Origin: Pseudopyrenochaeta lycopersici
Lineage: Eukaryota > Ascomycota > Dothideomycetes > Pleosporales > Pseudopyrenochaetaceae
Direction: 5' to 3'
Length of the DNA stretch: 64,000 nucleotides
NCBI GenBank assembly: GCA_003313425.1
Contig: NHZP01000084.1
Location: forward strand, 1-64,000
The notes beneath the pieces are model-generated. The model did no database searches and had not been told where the DNA came from. It saw only the letters and a list, made by a program, of their open reading frames with translations. Made by a program: the position numbers and the translations under genes. The first letter of the stretch is position 1; every line of letters starts with the position of its first letter. This document shows positions 12,033 through 20,903 of this stretch, piece after piece.

Positions 12033-13358
12033 TCAATCTTTTAAGACTTCGGGTGTTGGTGTTTGCGAATTCTTAATCAGCGGCGTCTTTGATCGTTGGC
12101 GCTTTGAGTCTAATAATTTGATTAGCTCTGGGTCATACTTTCTTTTGTACTCAACGAGTTTGGCTATTCTTGAATCTGGTGTAAACCACGCAGGTGCCCT
12201 ATCTTCGTTTAGATAGAAACAATCGAAAAGATTGTGGCGCTGTTCACAAGCATGGCATGTTGTGCCTTCGACTGCCGCCGTATCCTCCAGAGAGGAATGC
12301 TTGGATCTGGTGCTGCTTTGCCCAAATTTGCGTTTTCCCCGTGTTCTACCACGGTTCTTGCCCCGTAAGGCTGATGATGCTTCTTCAGCTACACCGGAGG
12401 CGTCCCTCTGTGCGCCCTGGTCGGATTCACCGCCAGCGGGGTATGCAGCGTCTCCAGCAGCGAAAGCGCTCTTCTGCTTGCCCTTTTGTGGGTAGGAGCG
12501 GCTCATATGCTCCCGGAAGAGTTTCATCATTTCTTTTCTGTCATGGTCTGGGTCACCTCTGGCCACCTGGCTAGAGAAGGCAGTCACCCACATAGGTGCT
12601 ACCTTTTCCACTGCCGACAAGAAATCTTCTATAATGTCGTCATTATGTTGTACCTCCGCGACTCCTTCGGTCTCAGCGTCAGTTGCTGCTCGATCGTATT
12701 CGGCAAGCCAGATATCCCAGTTTACTGGGGTCCTCATTGGCTTCAATGCATTGTGATATCTTGTTCGTGCTCGTTGGCGTTCTTCGAGTGGGTTGATTCC
12801 TACTGTCCTTCGGATATCAATAATCCATCGGCGAATCGTGGTACCAGGGAGGCAGCAGTTGCGCTGAATGTGCGCTGATACTGTGCTCTGAATGTGCGTT
12901 GCAAGTAACCGATAGTTAGCCCGTTCTCTGTCGTATTTCTTCTCGTCGATCTTGTAGGCTTCGAGCTGTACCTTGTAGTCGTCTCGATCGGCCTTGTATG
13001 TTTCCTGGCTTTCAGGTGATAAGTCCGATAGTTTCGTCGGTGTAGCTGGAGTTGCATCGGTTCGGGACGGGTTTGATCTTGTTGGCTGGCTTGATGATCC
13101 AACCCGGTTACCCCGAGAGTTTGACGACGCGCTGGGTGCCGGTCGTTGGACTACAGCCGGTACGTAGTCAGCTAATCGTGGTAGGACTGGGGGGATCGGT
13201 TCCAGCAAAGGTTCTCTAGTTCCATCAGGGTCTGCGATTGCCCATACGTCGTGGAACTCTGCTTTTGCTTTGAGTTGTAGTAACCATGGCGTGTAGTTCG
13301 TATAGTCGGTGAGGATGATCGTAGCGTCGCGTACGCCGGTAATATTTGCGTGAGACAT
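12033..13358 (-). CDS. Copia Gag (441 aa), ends at a TGA-CTA stop
   Basis: Capsid/nucleocapsid protein of the Copia element, which packages RNA in cytoplasmic particles. ATG at 13358 is 37 bases inside the 5' LTR. The N-terminus (ILTDYTNYTPWLLQLKAKAE) is of the Copia Gag type; a Ser/Pro/Thr-rich segment follows, and a CCHC-like knuckle (CHACEQRHNLFDC, spacing C-x2-C-x3-H-x4-C) lies near residue 380. The stop codon at 12035-12033 is TGA followed directly by CTA. The next frame, in phase and without any other stop, is protease-pol, so Gag-Pol is probably made by stop-codon readthrough. Confidence 0.92.
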   Translation of the reverse strand: MSHANITGVRDATIILTDYTNYTPWLLQLKAKAEFHDVWAIADPDGTREPLLEPIPPVLPRLADYVPAVVQRPAPSASSNSRGNRVGSSSQPTRSNPSRTDATPATPTKLSDLSPESQETYKADRDDYKVQLEAYKIDEKKYDRERANYRLLATHIQSTVSAHIQRNCCLPGTTIRRWIIDIRRTVGINPLEERQRARTRYHNALKPMRTPVNWDIWLAEYDRAATDAETEGVAEVQHNDDIIEDFLSAVEKVAPMWVTAFSSQVARGDPDHDRKEMMKLFREHMSRSYPQKGKQKSAFAAGDAAYPAGGESDQGAQRDASGVAEEASSALRGKNRGRTRGKRKFGQSSTRSKHSSLEDTAAVEGTTCHACEQRHNLFDCFYLNEDRAPAWFTPDSRIAKLVEYKRKYDPELIKLLDSKRQRSKTPLIKNSQTPTPEVLKD

Positions 13359-13395
13359 GGTCCTCGCTCGTTATAGGGTCAGTGAGACTCTTAAT

Positions 13396-13570
13396 TGTCA
13401 GAATTTAATGAATCTTTTTGGTCATGATCGTGGATCCGAATTGATTGTATTTTCGTTGGTTCTGTTTTCTCTCCTTTTTAAACACAGACCTGATACATCG
13501 ATGATACATAGGTGATACCGTCTACGATGCAGTATTCGTATACTTCAGTTTTTATGCCTCTTATCTGACA
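13396..13570 (-). repeat. 5' LTR of Copia element
   Basis: 175 bp, TGTCAG...CTGACA. Upstream of the gag start at 13358 on the minus strand, so it should contain the element's promoter. Confidence 0.96.
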
Positions 13571-13787
13571 GTGGTAGTGTATTGAAAACAGTGGTAGATG
13601 GGGAATTATTACGCCAAGCAGTGGTAAGGCGGTCATTTGCCGCTTAATCTAAAGATTAATTTTAGAATACGTAGTATTCTAGTCTAGAATATTAGAATTT
13701 TAGGATTACTAAGTAATTTAATATAAACCTTTTAAAAAATTAGTAATTACTATTTTTCAATAGTAAGCTCCCATCACTGTTACTAGG

Positions 13788-14136
13788 TACTGTAAGTAAT
13801 TACTATTACTAATTCAAAAAATAGAATATAGCTTAAACGCTTATATAATCTATAGTACAGATATATATAGTAATATTTAATAGTATAAACTTATACTATT
13901 AGTACTTAGTTCTTAAAAGTAAGGTTAATTCTTACTATTTCTAGGCTATAAAAATAATTACTAGTAATTACTATTTAATTTACTACTTTACTAGTTTACT
14001 ATTACTATTTTAATAGTAATTACTAGTAAACTATAAATAGTAAATTAAAAAGTAAAAAAGAGAATATCTATAAGATCTACGTACTTATCTCTTAGATTAT
14101 TATAGTAAAATATATATTATAACCCTCTATATAGTT
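13788..14136. repeat. AT-rich continuation of the outer hAT-like element
   Basis: Interior of layer 1 to the right of the nest. 13805-13960 is the reverse complement of about 22650-22770. Many TAGTAATTACTA-like palindromes. No gene. Confidence 0.5.
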
Positions 14137-14172
14137 CAGTGATGGGAGCTTACTATTTTTTGCCCATCACTG
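14137..14172. mobile_element. 36-bp minimal hAT MITE
   Basis: Consists only of two joined termini: CAGTGATGGGAGCTTACTA... and ...TTTGCCCATCACTG, flanked by an exact 8-bp duplication ATATAGTT (14129-14136 and 14173-14180). Its left half matches the right end and its right half the left end of the 243-bp MITE split at 5160-13779, so it is an internal-deletion derivative of that family. Confidence 0.8.
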
Positions 14173-14708
14173 ATATAGTTTACTATAATATTTCTTATAT
14201 GTAACCTTAATAAAAACCTAAAAACTATCCTTATCATTATATAACTACTATATAAAACTTATTATAGTAAGTAGAAAGCTAAACTAATATAGTTAAGTAC
14301 TAAGTAAACGCGAAATATCTATAAAACTATCTAAAAGGCTATTTCTTCTAAAGGAGAATCTATAAACTCTTTAAATAAATCTCTTTCTTTTAAATTAATA
14401 TTATTAAAAGCCTCTTTGTCCTCTTTTTTTTTAAAATAATTTATTAAAATAATTTAAAGTATCTAAGAAAAAGATATCACTCCTAAAGAAATATTTTTTA
14501 TAAAAAGTAGTATATATACTACTAGTAATTAGCCGTTTTCTTTGGCTTATCTGTTTATAGGTGTAAGGAAGTCTTCAGAGGAGGTAAGGTTAAATCTATA
14601 AATAGGTTTAAGCTAGTACTAAAGTAGACTAGTACTATAATATATATCTTATAATAGTAGGATAAATAAAGATATAATAGACTTCCTCCTATATATAGTA
14701 GGACCTAG

Positions 14709-15141
14709 CAGGGTTGCCACTTTTTTAGTAATTACTATTGGATACTACTTTTTTAAATTAATTATTATAGCTTCTATATAACTCCAAAAATTCTAATAAT
14801 TTAAAATTAGATACGATATATATAAAAGTCTTATTCTAAGATTTTAGTTATCTTAAAATAAATCTATATCTTTAATAAAAAGCAAAAGAAAGTAAAAATT
14901 AGTAATTACTATTACTAATTAGTAATTACTATTACTAATTTTTAGTACTTTTTTCTATCTTCTTTTATTTTGTATTAAAGCTATAGATTTATTTTAAGAT
15001 AACTAAAATTCTAGAATAAGACTTTTATATATATAGTATCTAATTTTAAATTATTAGAATTTTAGGAGTTATATAGAAGCTATAATAATTAGATTAAAAA
15101 ATTAGTAATTGCTAATTACTAATTAGTAAACGGCAACCCTG
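14709..15141. mobile_element. hAT-type foldback MITE, 433 bp
   Basis: Starts CAGGGTTGCCAC, ends CGGCAACCCTG, flanked by an exact 8-bp duplication GGACCTAG (14701-14708 and 15142-15149). The two halves are long imperfect inverted complements (e.g. AAATTATTAGAATTTTAGG against CCAAAAATTCTAATAATTT), so single strands would fold into one long hairpin. No coding capacity. Confidence 0.88.
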
Positions 15142-15149
15142 GGACCTAG

Positions 15150-15599
15150 CTACTAGCTATATATAGTAATTCTGCTTATATAATATATAAGTAAGAAGCG
15201 TAACGTTATGAAGGATTAAGTAAGAAGTAATAATAAAATATATTTTATTGTTGCTAGGTACAGAATAAAAGTAGAGGTAAGCCCTACTTTTATAGACATA
15301 AAATAAGATTACTAAGCTAAACTATAACTAACTAATAAAAGATAAAATATCCTTTTAAGCTTATAAATTAGATTTATAAGCGAGGGGTAAGAGGGTAAAG
15401 AGGAGTAAAGAGGAGTTATAAGGTAATAACCTAGGTTATTACTCTATATTAACTTTTAACTAAGAATCTTAAGAGTCTTAATAGTTTATCTTAGAAACTA
15501 GAAACAGCTGTAACTCTATAGTTACTCGCTCTATTTAAGTACTTTAAGATTTAATCTTAGATAGTTTTATACGCTCTATAAGATAGAGCTATTTATAAC
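15150..15599. other. AT-rich spacer, nothing recognised
   Basis: RIP-like sequence between a MITE and a solo LTR. No open frame or element terminus identified. Confidence 0.5.
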
Positions 15600-15821
15600 T
15601 GTCACGAGAGGCTACGAGTAGGGATTTCAACGCTTAACTAATAGCTTGATTATTATACTACGTACAATCTCAGGTGTAATACAAGACGTTGCGTAAAGAA
15701 GAGAAGAGAACAGAAACTCAGGTGCAGAAGAATACTCAGGGGCTAGGCCTGTGCTCGAGCTCAGGCCTCGACAGGGCTAGCCAATTCAGGTGTTGCGGGA
15801 ACCACGATGGTTACCGTGACA
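15600..15821. repeat. Solo LTR (222 bp)
   Basis: TGTCACGAGAGG...TTACCGTGACA with exact 5-bp duplication ATAAC at 15595-15599 and 15822-15826. No internal retrotransposon sequence adjoins it, so the element has recombined out. GC-rich against an AT-rich background. Different family from the Copia at 8312. Confidence 0.85.
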
Positions 15822-16594
15822 ATAACTTAAAAGCTTATAAAAAGATATAATCTTTGCAATAGGTATAATAAGTAGTACTAGTAAAGTACTTAATTAAATC
15901 TTATAAGTATTAGTATAAAGTATTATATAATATATATAAGTATTACTTACTAAAATCTTTAAAAATAAGACTAGTATAGATTAAATAATATGTAAGAGTA
16001 TCTAGTATTTCTAGAAGATTTAGATCTAGATTAATATCTTTTCTCTTAAAAGAGTAGAAAGTATCTAAATCTATAAGATTATCTTCTAAATAATCTAAAT
16101 ATAGTTAGTTAACTTAATATTTAAAGAGAGTTATAACTTATATAAAACTACTTACTTAGAAAAACTAGCTTTTCTTTATTATTATAATAGTCTAACCGAC
16201 TAATATAATATATAATCCTAAGAGTATTTAAATACTTTATAAGGTACTTGCTATTATTATCTTTTACTAGTATTCTATTATTAATAATAGCTTTTAAAAT
16301 AGAATCTAATTTAGTAAATCTAACTAAAGAGCTATTATTAATTAAAGGAAAGGTAATATAGCTTTTAGTAGTAGCAGTAGAAGCCATTATAGCTATAAAA
16401 AAATAAGTAATCTAGCTTTAAAAAGCTAAAAGAGGATAGTTATAAAAGTAGTAAGTAGTAGATTCTTAGTATTTATTTCTTTAAAAAAAAGGGAGATAAG
16501 AGCTTTTTACTTATAGATCTTTAACCTCCTTTTTAACTATATTCTTTTAGGCTAGCTAAATACTAATATTAGCTATATATTTTACAAAAATACT

Positions 16595-16745
16595 AGTTTA
16601 TTAGAAGTAAAAGAAGTAAATCATCGCTCCACCCTTATTATTTTAGCTTATTAGACGTAAATAATCACTCCACCCTTATTAATTTAGCTTATTAGAAGTA
16701 AATAATTACCCTACTCTCTTTATTTTAGCTTATTATATAAATATA
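16595..16745. repeat. Minisatellite, inverted relative of 2440-2810
   Basis: About three units similar to 'taatttagcttattagaagtaaataatcactccaccc', the reverse complement of the unit upstream of copy A. It sits upstream of copy B in the same relative position. Confidence 0.6.
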
Positions 16746-17064
16746 TTTCTAGTAATTAAAAGAGGGGTAAGTATACCTCGGTAACATGTGAGAATAGTAA
16801 AAAGTAAGATATATAGAGGTACTATTATCTATAAAAAATGATAAAGGTAACAACTAAGTTAATTACTAAAGTTATAATACAAAGATTTAGAAAAGATTTT
16901 AAATATCTATTTATAGAAAAAAATTATACGCTAACCTTAAATAGGATAGACCTAATTTATTATACTATTAAACTACCTACTATTAGGTTTTATATTCCTT
17001 AAAAAGTTTAATGCTAGCTATAATAGGTAAGTTTTAATTTAAATTTTTAATTTTTATAAAAAGT

Positions 17065-17281
17065 TGTCAGATGAAATGCTAAAATGCGCTTTGCAGAATT
17101 AATGATTGCGATAAATCGATTGTGTGTTGATCATGATTGTATTCATTGTTGAGTTCTGTCTCCTGCTTTCTTCTATCTCTCCTCTGCTTCCGGAGGTTCC
17201 GTCGATTAGCAATAGTTATCGGTCCTACTATTTATCGCTCTTTCCTATGCAGTACTTCTGAGCTTCTCCTTATATCTAACA
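17065..17281. repeat. Solo LTR (217 bp)
   Basis: TGTCAGATGAAATG...TATATCTAACA flanked by exact 5-bp duplication AAAGT (17060-17064, 17282-17286). Contains the moderately GC-rich pyrimidine tract around 17155-17190. No internal element sequence beside it. Confidence 0.82.
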
Positions 17282-17678
17282 AAAGTACTAATTCTAACCT
17301 AGGATTACTTTTTATACTATCTTTAGTATTTTAACTATTTTACGCTTCTCTAAGCTATCTATATAATATATATATTTACATACTCTATTTATTTAATTAT
17401 TATCTTATATTTTAAATAAAAATGGCTCAAAAAAGATTTTCAAAAGAGGAGATAAATTCTCCTAATTTTACTCTACCATCTCTAGAAAATAGCCCTAGTA
17501 TCTTTAAAAATAGGTTATTTAGCCGTACTTTACTTAATTATAATAGAGGTGAAGATAGAAAAATACAAGTAAATTGTACTAGTTGCTATTATAGTACTAT
17601 AACAAACTGGCCTATTAATACTTCTAATTTAAGAAACCATTATTATATAAAACAAAGATATATTAGAATATTTAAAAG

Positions 17679-17681
<3 letters not shown>

Positions 17682-17751
<70 letters not shown>
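17682..17751. repeat. (AAT)n microsatellite
   Basis: About 23 AAT triplets inside the hAT pseudogene, where the other copy has an Asn-rich linker (1195-1235). Probably an expanded Asn-codon run. Confidence 0.95.
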
Positions 17752-17753
<2 letters not shown>

Positions 17754-18094
17754 TAGATAATAGAGAAGAGATATATATATATATATCTAGAAGAAGATAG
17801 AATATCTAAAGAAATAGATATTATTAATTACTATAAAGTAAATAAACTAAGATTTCCTATTATCTATAATATAGCTAAAGACTATTTAGCTATACTACCT
17901 ACTTCTAATCCTAGTGAATCTACTTTTAGTAAAGTTAGTGATATAGTAACTAAAAAAAGAAATAGGTTATTACCTAGTACTATAAAAAAAACTAATTTGT
18001 TTAAAATCATGGAATATAATAGAAGATGAAGGATTAATATTAAATGATAATAACTTTAATTTTAGTATTAATACTAATATAAGTAATAATAGTA

Positions 18095-19940
18095 ACGTGA
18101 GCGGCAAGCGAAACGCCCAGGTAAGCGAAACGCCCACCCCACCAAGCTTTACAACTTTGCACGTTAACAACTCAATGCTACAAAAAGCTACTACAGCTTA
18201 TAGTAGCTTAAATTAATCCTCTACTTCTACTATATCTTTCTTACACGTGCGCTTATTGTGTCCTGCCTCTCCACAAGTTTTACAGCGTCGGATACCCCTT
18301 GTACTAGCACCTGTTTGAGCCCTCTCCGCACGCCTCTCCACCTCAAGTTGGGCATCAACGTCCCTCTGAGTAATTAAGTCCTCTCCCTCCTCCTTTGATA
18401 GGGTCCCTCCCTGCTGGATCCGCTTTTTCTTACGCTTTTTCCGCTCAGAAGCAGCTCTATTTGCCTGCTCAAGACTAGCTACTCTAGCTTCCAGCAACGT
18501 GTGTGAGTGTACCTTTAATGTTGATCCCTTTTTAACTTGTAACACCATCTCAATAATAGAATCAGGAGAGGAACTCTTATGGTCACGAATCCTCTTCATA
18601 ATTAGTGTTGTTTGAGCCTCTATCTCCCAGGCGTTGCTGGGTGTTTTGGGGTGCCAGGGGGTGGGCCCTGGTAGAGGTGGTGTCGGCGTGCGAGGCTTCG
18701 CCTCAAGCTTTGATAGCACCACCTCTGGGCTGTGTGGGACTAGGCCAGTTGCTTGGAAGCTAGATAGAATATTCTGCTGTGAGAACGAGGTCTCGAATAC
18801 CTCCTTAAAGGAAGCTAGGAATGCTTTTTTGTCAATGTGGGTGATGTGACTGTCTGCCAAGACCCTAATCTCTCGCCGGTATGCCTGCTTCAATGGCGCA
18901 AAGCAGCCCACATCAAGCGGCTGCAGGATATGGGATGAATGGGAAGGCATACAGAGGGTAATTATCTTGTTCTCCTCACATAGATCCTGGAAGGCAAGTG
19001 AATTATGGCTCTCGTGGCCATCAATTACTAGTAGCCGGTGACTGCCTACTGTCCGGGCTGCTGTATGCTGGATAAAGTGCTGTAGCCAGGCTAGACCAAG
19101 TTCGTTGTTAGTCCAGCCGTTCTTACTAAGGCCTATACGCCAGCCCTTAGATAGATCAGGCAACCAGGACTTGTCGTGGTTCTTGGCTTTGAAGATAATG
19201 AAGGGTGGAATTGTCCAGCCCATAGCGTTGATACCAGCAATCAACGTCACCCACTCGCGGTTGCCAGGTTGTATCCCTAGTGGTCGAGTACGTCTCTCAG
19301 ACGCAGTTACCACCTTGACGGACCCTCCTACGCCCATGGTAAAGCCAGTCTCGTCAAAGTTATAGGTATCTTCATCTAGGACGCCGTACTTGGCTTTGAT
19401 GTTGCGTACAAGGTCAAACCAGGGGCTAATAACAGCTGGATCGCTGCATAGGACTCTCTGGTAGTCGCGTGGCCTACTTAGTTGGGATTTAATCTCAGGC
19501 TTACGAGAGACGAAGTTTCTGGCCCATTTTTCTCCCACCTGGCCACTACCACGAGCAGCCAGCAACTGATTCGCTATCTCACGGAGATAAGACAGTGTAG
19601 GGGCAAATCCTCGCGCATCCAGCTTCCTTATATATTGGATAATTGCGTCTTCCTCGTGCCTGTTAAGCTTTGACGAGTTGGGTTGGCTGTCGCGTCGTGA
19701 AAGCTTTCCAGCGCGTCGGTCGCGGAGAGTCCTTCTAGGAACGTTGTAGACTGCTGCAGCTCGTCGATCACTTAATGTCGCGTCTTTTTTCATTGCCTGG
19801 ATAGCTAAGATAATTCTATCCTCACAAGGGAGTAATTCAATATTAAGTTGTTGAGACATTGCAGTTGAAGGTAGAAGGAGGTGTGGTCTTGGCAAGAGTG
19901 GGCGTTTCGCTTACCTGGGCGTTTCGCTTGCCGCTCACGT
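18095..19940 (-). mobile_element. pogo/Fot1-type DNA transposon, complete
   Basis: 1846 bp with perfect 43-bp terminal inverted repeats beginning ACGTGAGCGGCAAGCG, flanked by TA on both sides (18093-18094, 19941-19942). Each terminal repeat holds two tandem copies of AAGCGAAACGCCCA, probable transposase-binding sites. The transposase is open from end to end and GC content is normal, so it is younger than the AT-rich hAT it interrupts. Confidence 0.95.
18213..19895 (-). CDS. pogo-family transposase (DDE_1), up to 560 aa
   Basis: Cuts and pastes the surrounding element at TA sites in the nucleus. N-terminal Psq-type helix-turn-helix (about residues 25-60: AIQAMKKDATLSDRRAAAVY), then a CENP-B-like HTH (about 70-145, ending VGEKWARNFVSR), then the catalytic core: YNFDETGFTMG (first Asp), LLVIDGHESHNS (second Asp), SSHILQPLDVGCFAPLK (third Asp), spacing DD35D as in pogo. 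The C-terminus has a basic coiled region and a CCHC knuckle (CKTCGEAGHNKRTC, about 542-555). The ATG at 19895 lies just inside the terminal repeat; an internal ATG at 19859 (MSQQLNIELL) may be the real start. No stop or missing catalytic residue, so the enzyme may be active. Confidence 0.93.
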   Translation of the reverse strand: MPRPHLLLPSTAMSQQLNIELLPCEDRIILAIQAMKKDATLSDRRAAAVYNVPRRTLRDRRAGKLSRRDSQPNSSKLNRHEEDAIIQYIRKLDARGFAPTLSYLREIANQLLAARGSGQVGEKWARNFVSRKPEIKSQLSRPRDYQRVLCSDPAVISPWFDLVRNIKAKYGVLDEDTYNFDETGFTMGVGGSVKVVTASERRTRPLGIQPGNREWVTLIAGINAMGWTIPPFIIFKAKNHDKSWLPDLSKGWRIGLSKNGWTNNELGLAWLQHFIQHTAARTVGSHRLLVIDGHESHNSLAFQDLCEENKIITLCMPSHSSHILQPLDVGCFAPLKQAYRREIRVLADSHITHIDKKAFLASFKEVFETSFSQQNILSSFQATGLVPHSPEVVLSKLEAKPRTPTPPLPGPTPWHPKTPSNAWEIEAQTTLIMKRIRDHKSSSPDSIIEMVLQVKKGSTLKVHSHTLLEARVASLEQANRAASERKKRKKKRIQQGGTLSKEEGEDLITQRDVDAQLEVERRAERAQTGASTRGIRRCKTCGEAGHNKRTCKKDIVEVED

Positions 19941-19964
19941 TAGTATTAATAACATATCAGATAA

Positions 19965-20292
19965 TGTGCAGGAACAAAGGCCTCAGCCAACTTCTTCCTT
20001 TCGATGGTAGCCTTGCGCACAGTGGAAGCAACTGAGCATCTCGTGTTGGTTGAGATGGTGAGGTGCGGGGAGGGGTAACGAGGTAGACAAAGGTGGATAG
20101 GCAACAATGAATTGAATGATCGAGACTCTGGTGAAGCAGGACTTGACAGTATGGCGTGGGTGATACTTGGTTGATTCGATGCCTCACAAGGAGGTCCTAT
20201 CTATCTACCTTTATACCCGGATTTCCCGGCCAAGCCTATCCAATCCTAGCTGAGATGCCCTCGGTAACTACGTCACCAAGTGCATCGGCACA
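19965..20292 (-). repeat. Probable solo LTR (328 bp)
   Basis: Minus-strand ends TGTGCCGATGCAC... and ...CCTGCACA (TG...CA). Flanks ATAA and ATAG differ by one G/A, which RIP in the host DNA could explain. The segment interrupts the hAT reading frame, which resumes in phase after it. A sequence like its start occurs at 4456 (minus) and at 22033. Confidence 0.6.
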
Positions 20293-20344
20293 ATAGTACT
20301 AATAAAGATATAAATACTCAATTAAATATAAATACTCAACTACA

Positions 20345-20485
20345 AGATTTAGAAGATTTAGAAGATTTAGAAGATTTAGAAGATTTAGAAGATTTAGAAG
20401 ATTTAGAAGATTTAGAAGATTTAGAAGATTTAGAAGATTTAGAAGATTTAGAAGATTATGAAGATTTAGAAGATTTAGAAGAGAT
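20345..20485 (+). repeat. 9-bp coding minisatellite (TTAGAAGAT)n
   Basis: About 14-15 units, nearly perfect, read as (DLE)n in the tail of the hAT pseudogene. One unit is altered to DYE. Confidence 0.95.
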
Positions 20486-20644
20486 AGAAGATATAGAAGA
20501 AAGTAGTACTTCTAGTAGTTCTACTAATAGTACTAATAATAATAGCACTTTTAGTATATAACTATAATTATAAAGTTTTAATTAGTAATAGTAATTACTA
20601 TTACTAGTAGAATAATAACCTTAAGTTATTAAAGTTTTTAAAGT

Positions 20645-20903
20645 TTCTAAGGTTCTTAACTACCTTAACGACCTTAACTACCTTAGTAACCTTAACAACC
20701 TTAGCAACCTTAGCAACCTTAACAACCTTAACAACCTTAACAACCTTAACAACCTTAACAACCTTAACAACCTTAACAACCTTAACAACCTTAACAACCT
20801 TAACAACCTTAACAACCTTAACAACCTTAACAACCTTAACAACCTTAACAACCTTAACAACCTTAACAACCTTAACAACCTTAACAACCTTAACAACCTT
20901 AAC
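20645..20903. repeat. 9-bp minisatellite (CTTAACAAC)n, left arm
   Basis: About 28 units, the first few degenerate and the rest nearly identical. Confidence 0.95.

Larger units (their letters stand above)
8312..13570 (-). mobile_element. Ty1/Copia LTR retrotransposon, complete (layer 4)
   Basis: 5259 bp, identical 175-bp LTRs, 5-bp target duplication GTGGT (8307-8311 and 13571-13575). Order PR-IN-RT-RNaseH identifies Copia. A purine-rich tract (GAGGGGGTG, minus strand, 8487-8495) precedes the 3' LTR. Primer-binding site not identified: the bases after the 5' LTR (ATTAAGAGTCTCACTGACC, minus strand) do not start with TGG, so a half-tRNA primer is possible. Identical LTRs and intact frames indicate recent insertion. 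Confidence 0.96.
5276..13642 (-). mobile_element. Mutator-like element 1 (MULE; layer 3), split by Copia
   Basis: Long terminal inverted repeats of about 143 bp starting CGGCAAATGACCGCC, with two mismatches seen, flanked by the exact 10-bp duplication CTTAATCTAA (5266-5275 and 13643-13652). Without the Copia insertion and its duplication the element is about 3.1 kb. It carries a degraded MULE transposase on the minus strand. The Copia sits inside the right terminal repeat. Confidence 0.9.
5160..13779. mobile_element. hAT-type foldback MITE (layer 2), split by MULE and Copia
   Basis: Ends are CAGTGATGGGC at 5160 and CCCATCACTG at 13779, flanked by the exact 8-bp duplication TTACTAGG (5152-5159 and 13780-13787), the hAT signature. 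Its own DNA is only 5160-5275 plus 13653-13779, about 243 bp, and the two arms are near inverted complements. Everything between is a later MULE insertion. Confidence 0.88.
14330..16387 (-). pseudogene. Unidentified repeat-family gene, copy B (interrupted)
   Basis: Inverted counterpart of the gene at 3080-3890. From ATG at 16387, 79 codons open (MASTATTKSYITFPLINNSS...), followed by RIP-broken sequence; the homologue of the 3' block is near 14520-14340. In between lie later insertions: the MITE at 14709-15141 and a solo LTR at 15600-15821. Family not recognised. Confidence 0.5.
17422..20561 (+). pseudogene. hAT transposase with catalytic core deleted, split by pogo and LTR
   Basis: ATG at 17422; N-terminal zinc-finger-like block VNCTSCYYSTITNWPINTSN (17569-17628), then an (AAT)n tract, then at about 17825-18000 the hATC dimerisation domain (FPIIYNIAKDYLAILPTSNP, SESTFSKVSDIVTKKRNRLL). 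The whole DDE core seen in the copy at 1-1499 is missing. After hATC the frame reads SWNIIEDEGLILNDNNFNFS and, if the pogo element (18095-19940) and the LTR (19965-20292) are disregarded, continues in phase into the tail ending at 20561. That tail is Asn-rich, then about 13 DLE repeats, then Ser/Asn-rich. AT-rich and non-functional. Confidence 0.75.

Noticed and set aside
11611..12878. Several plus-strand open frames over Copia gag
   Set aside because: Antisense shadows of gag; low-complexity and without domains.
13376..13395. Primer-binding site complementary to a tRNA 3' end in the Copia
   Set aside because: The bases after the 5' LTR do not begin with TGG; an internal tRNA fragment may prime instead but cannot be shown by eye.
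20678..20896. Open frame of Leu-Arg-Leu repeats on the minus strand
   Set aside because: It is only the 9-bp minisatellite read in one frame; no flanking coding signal.
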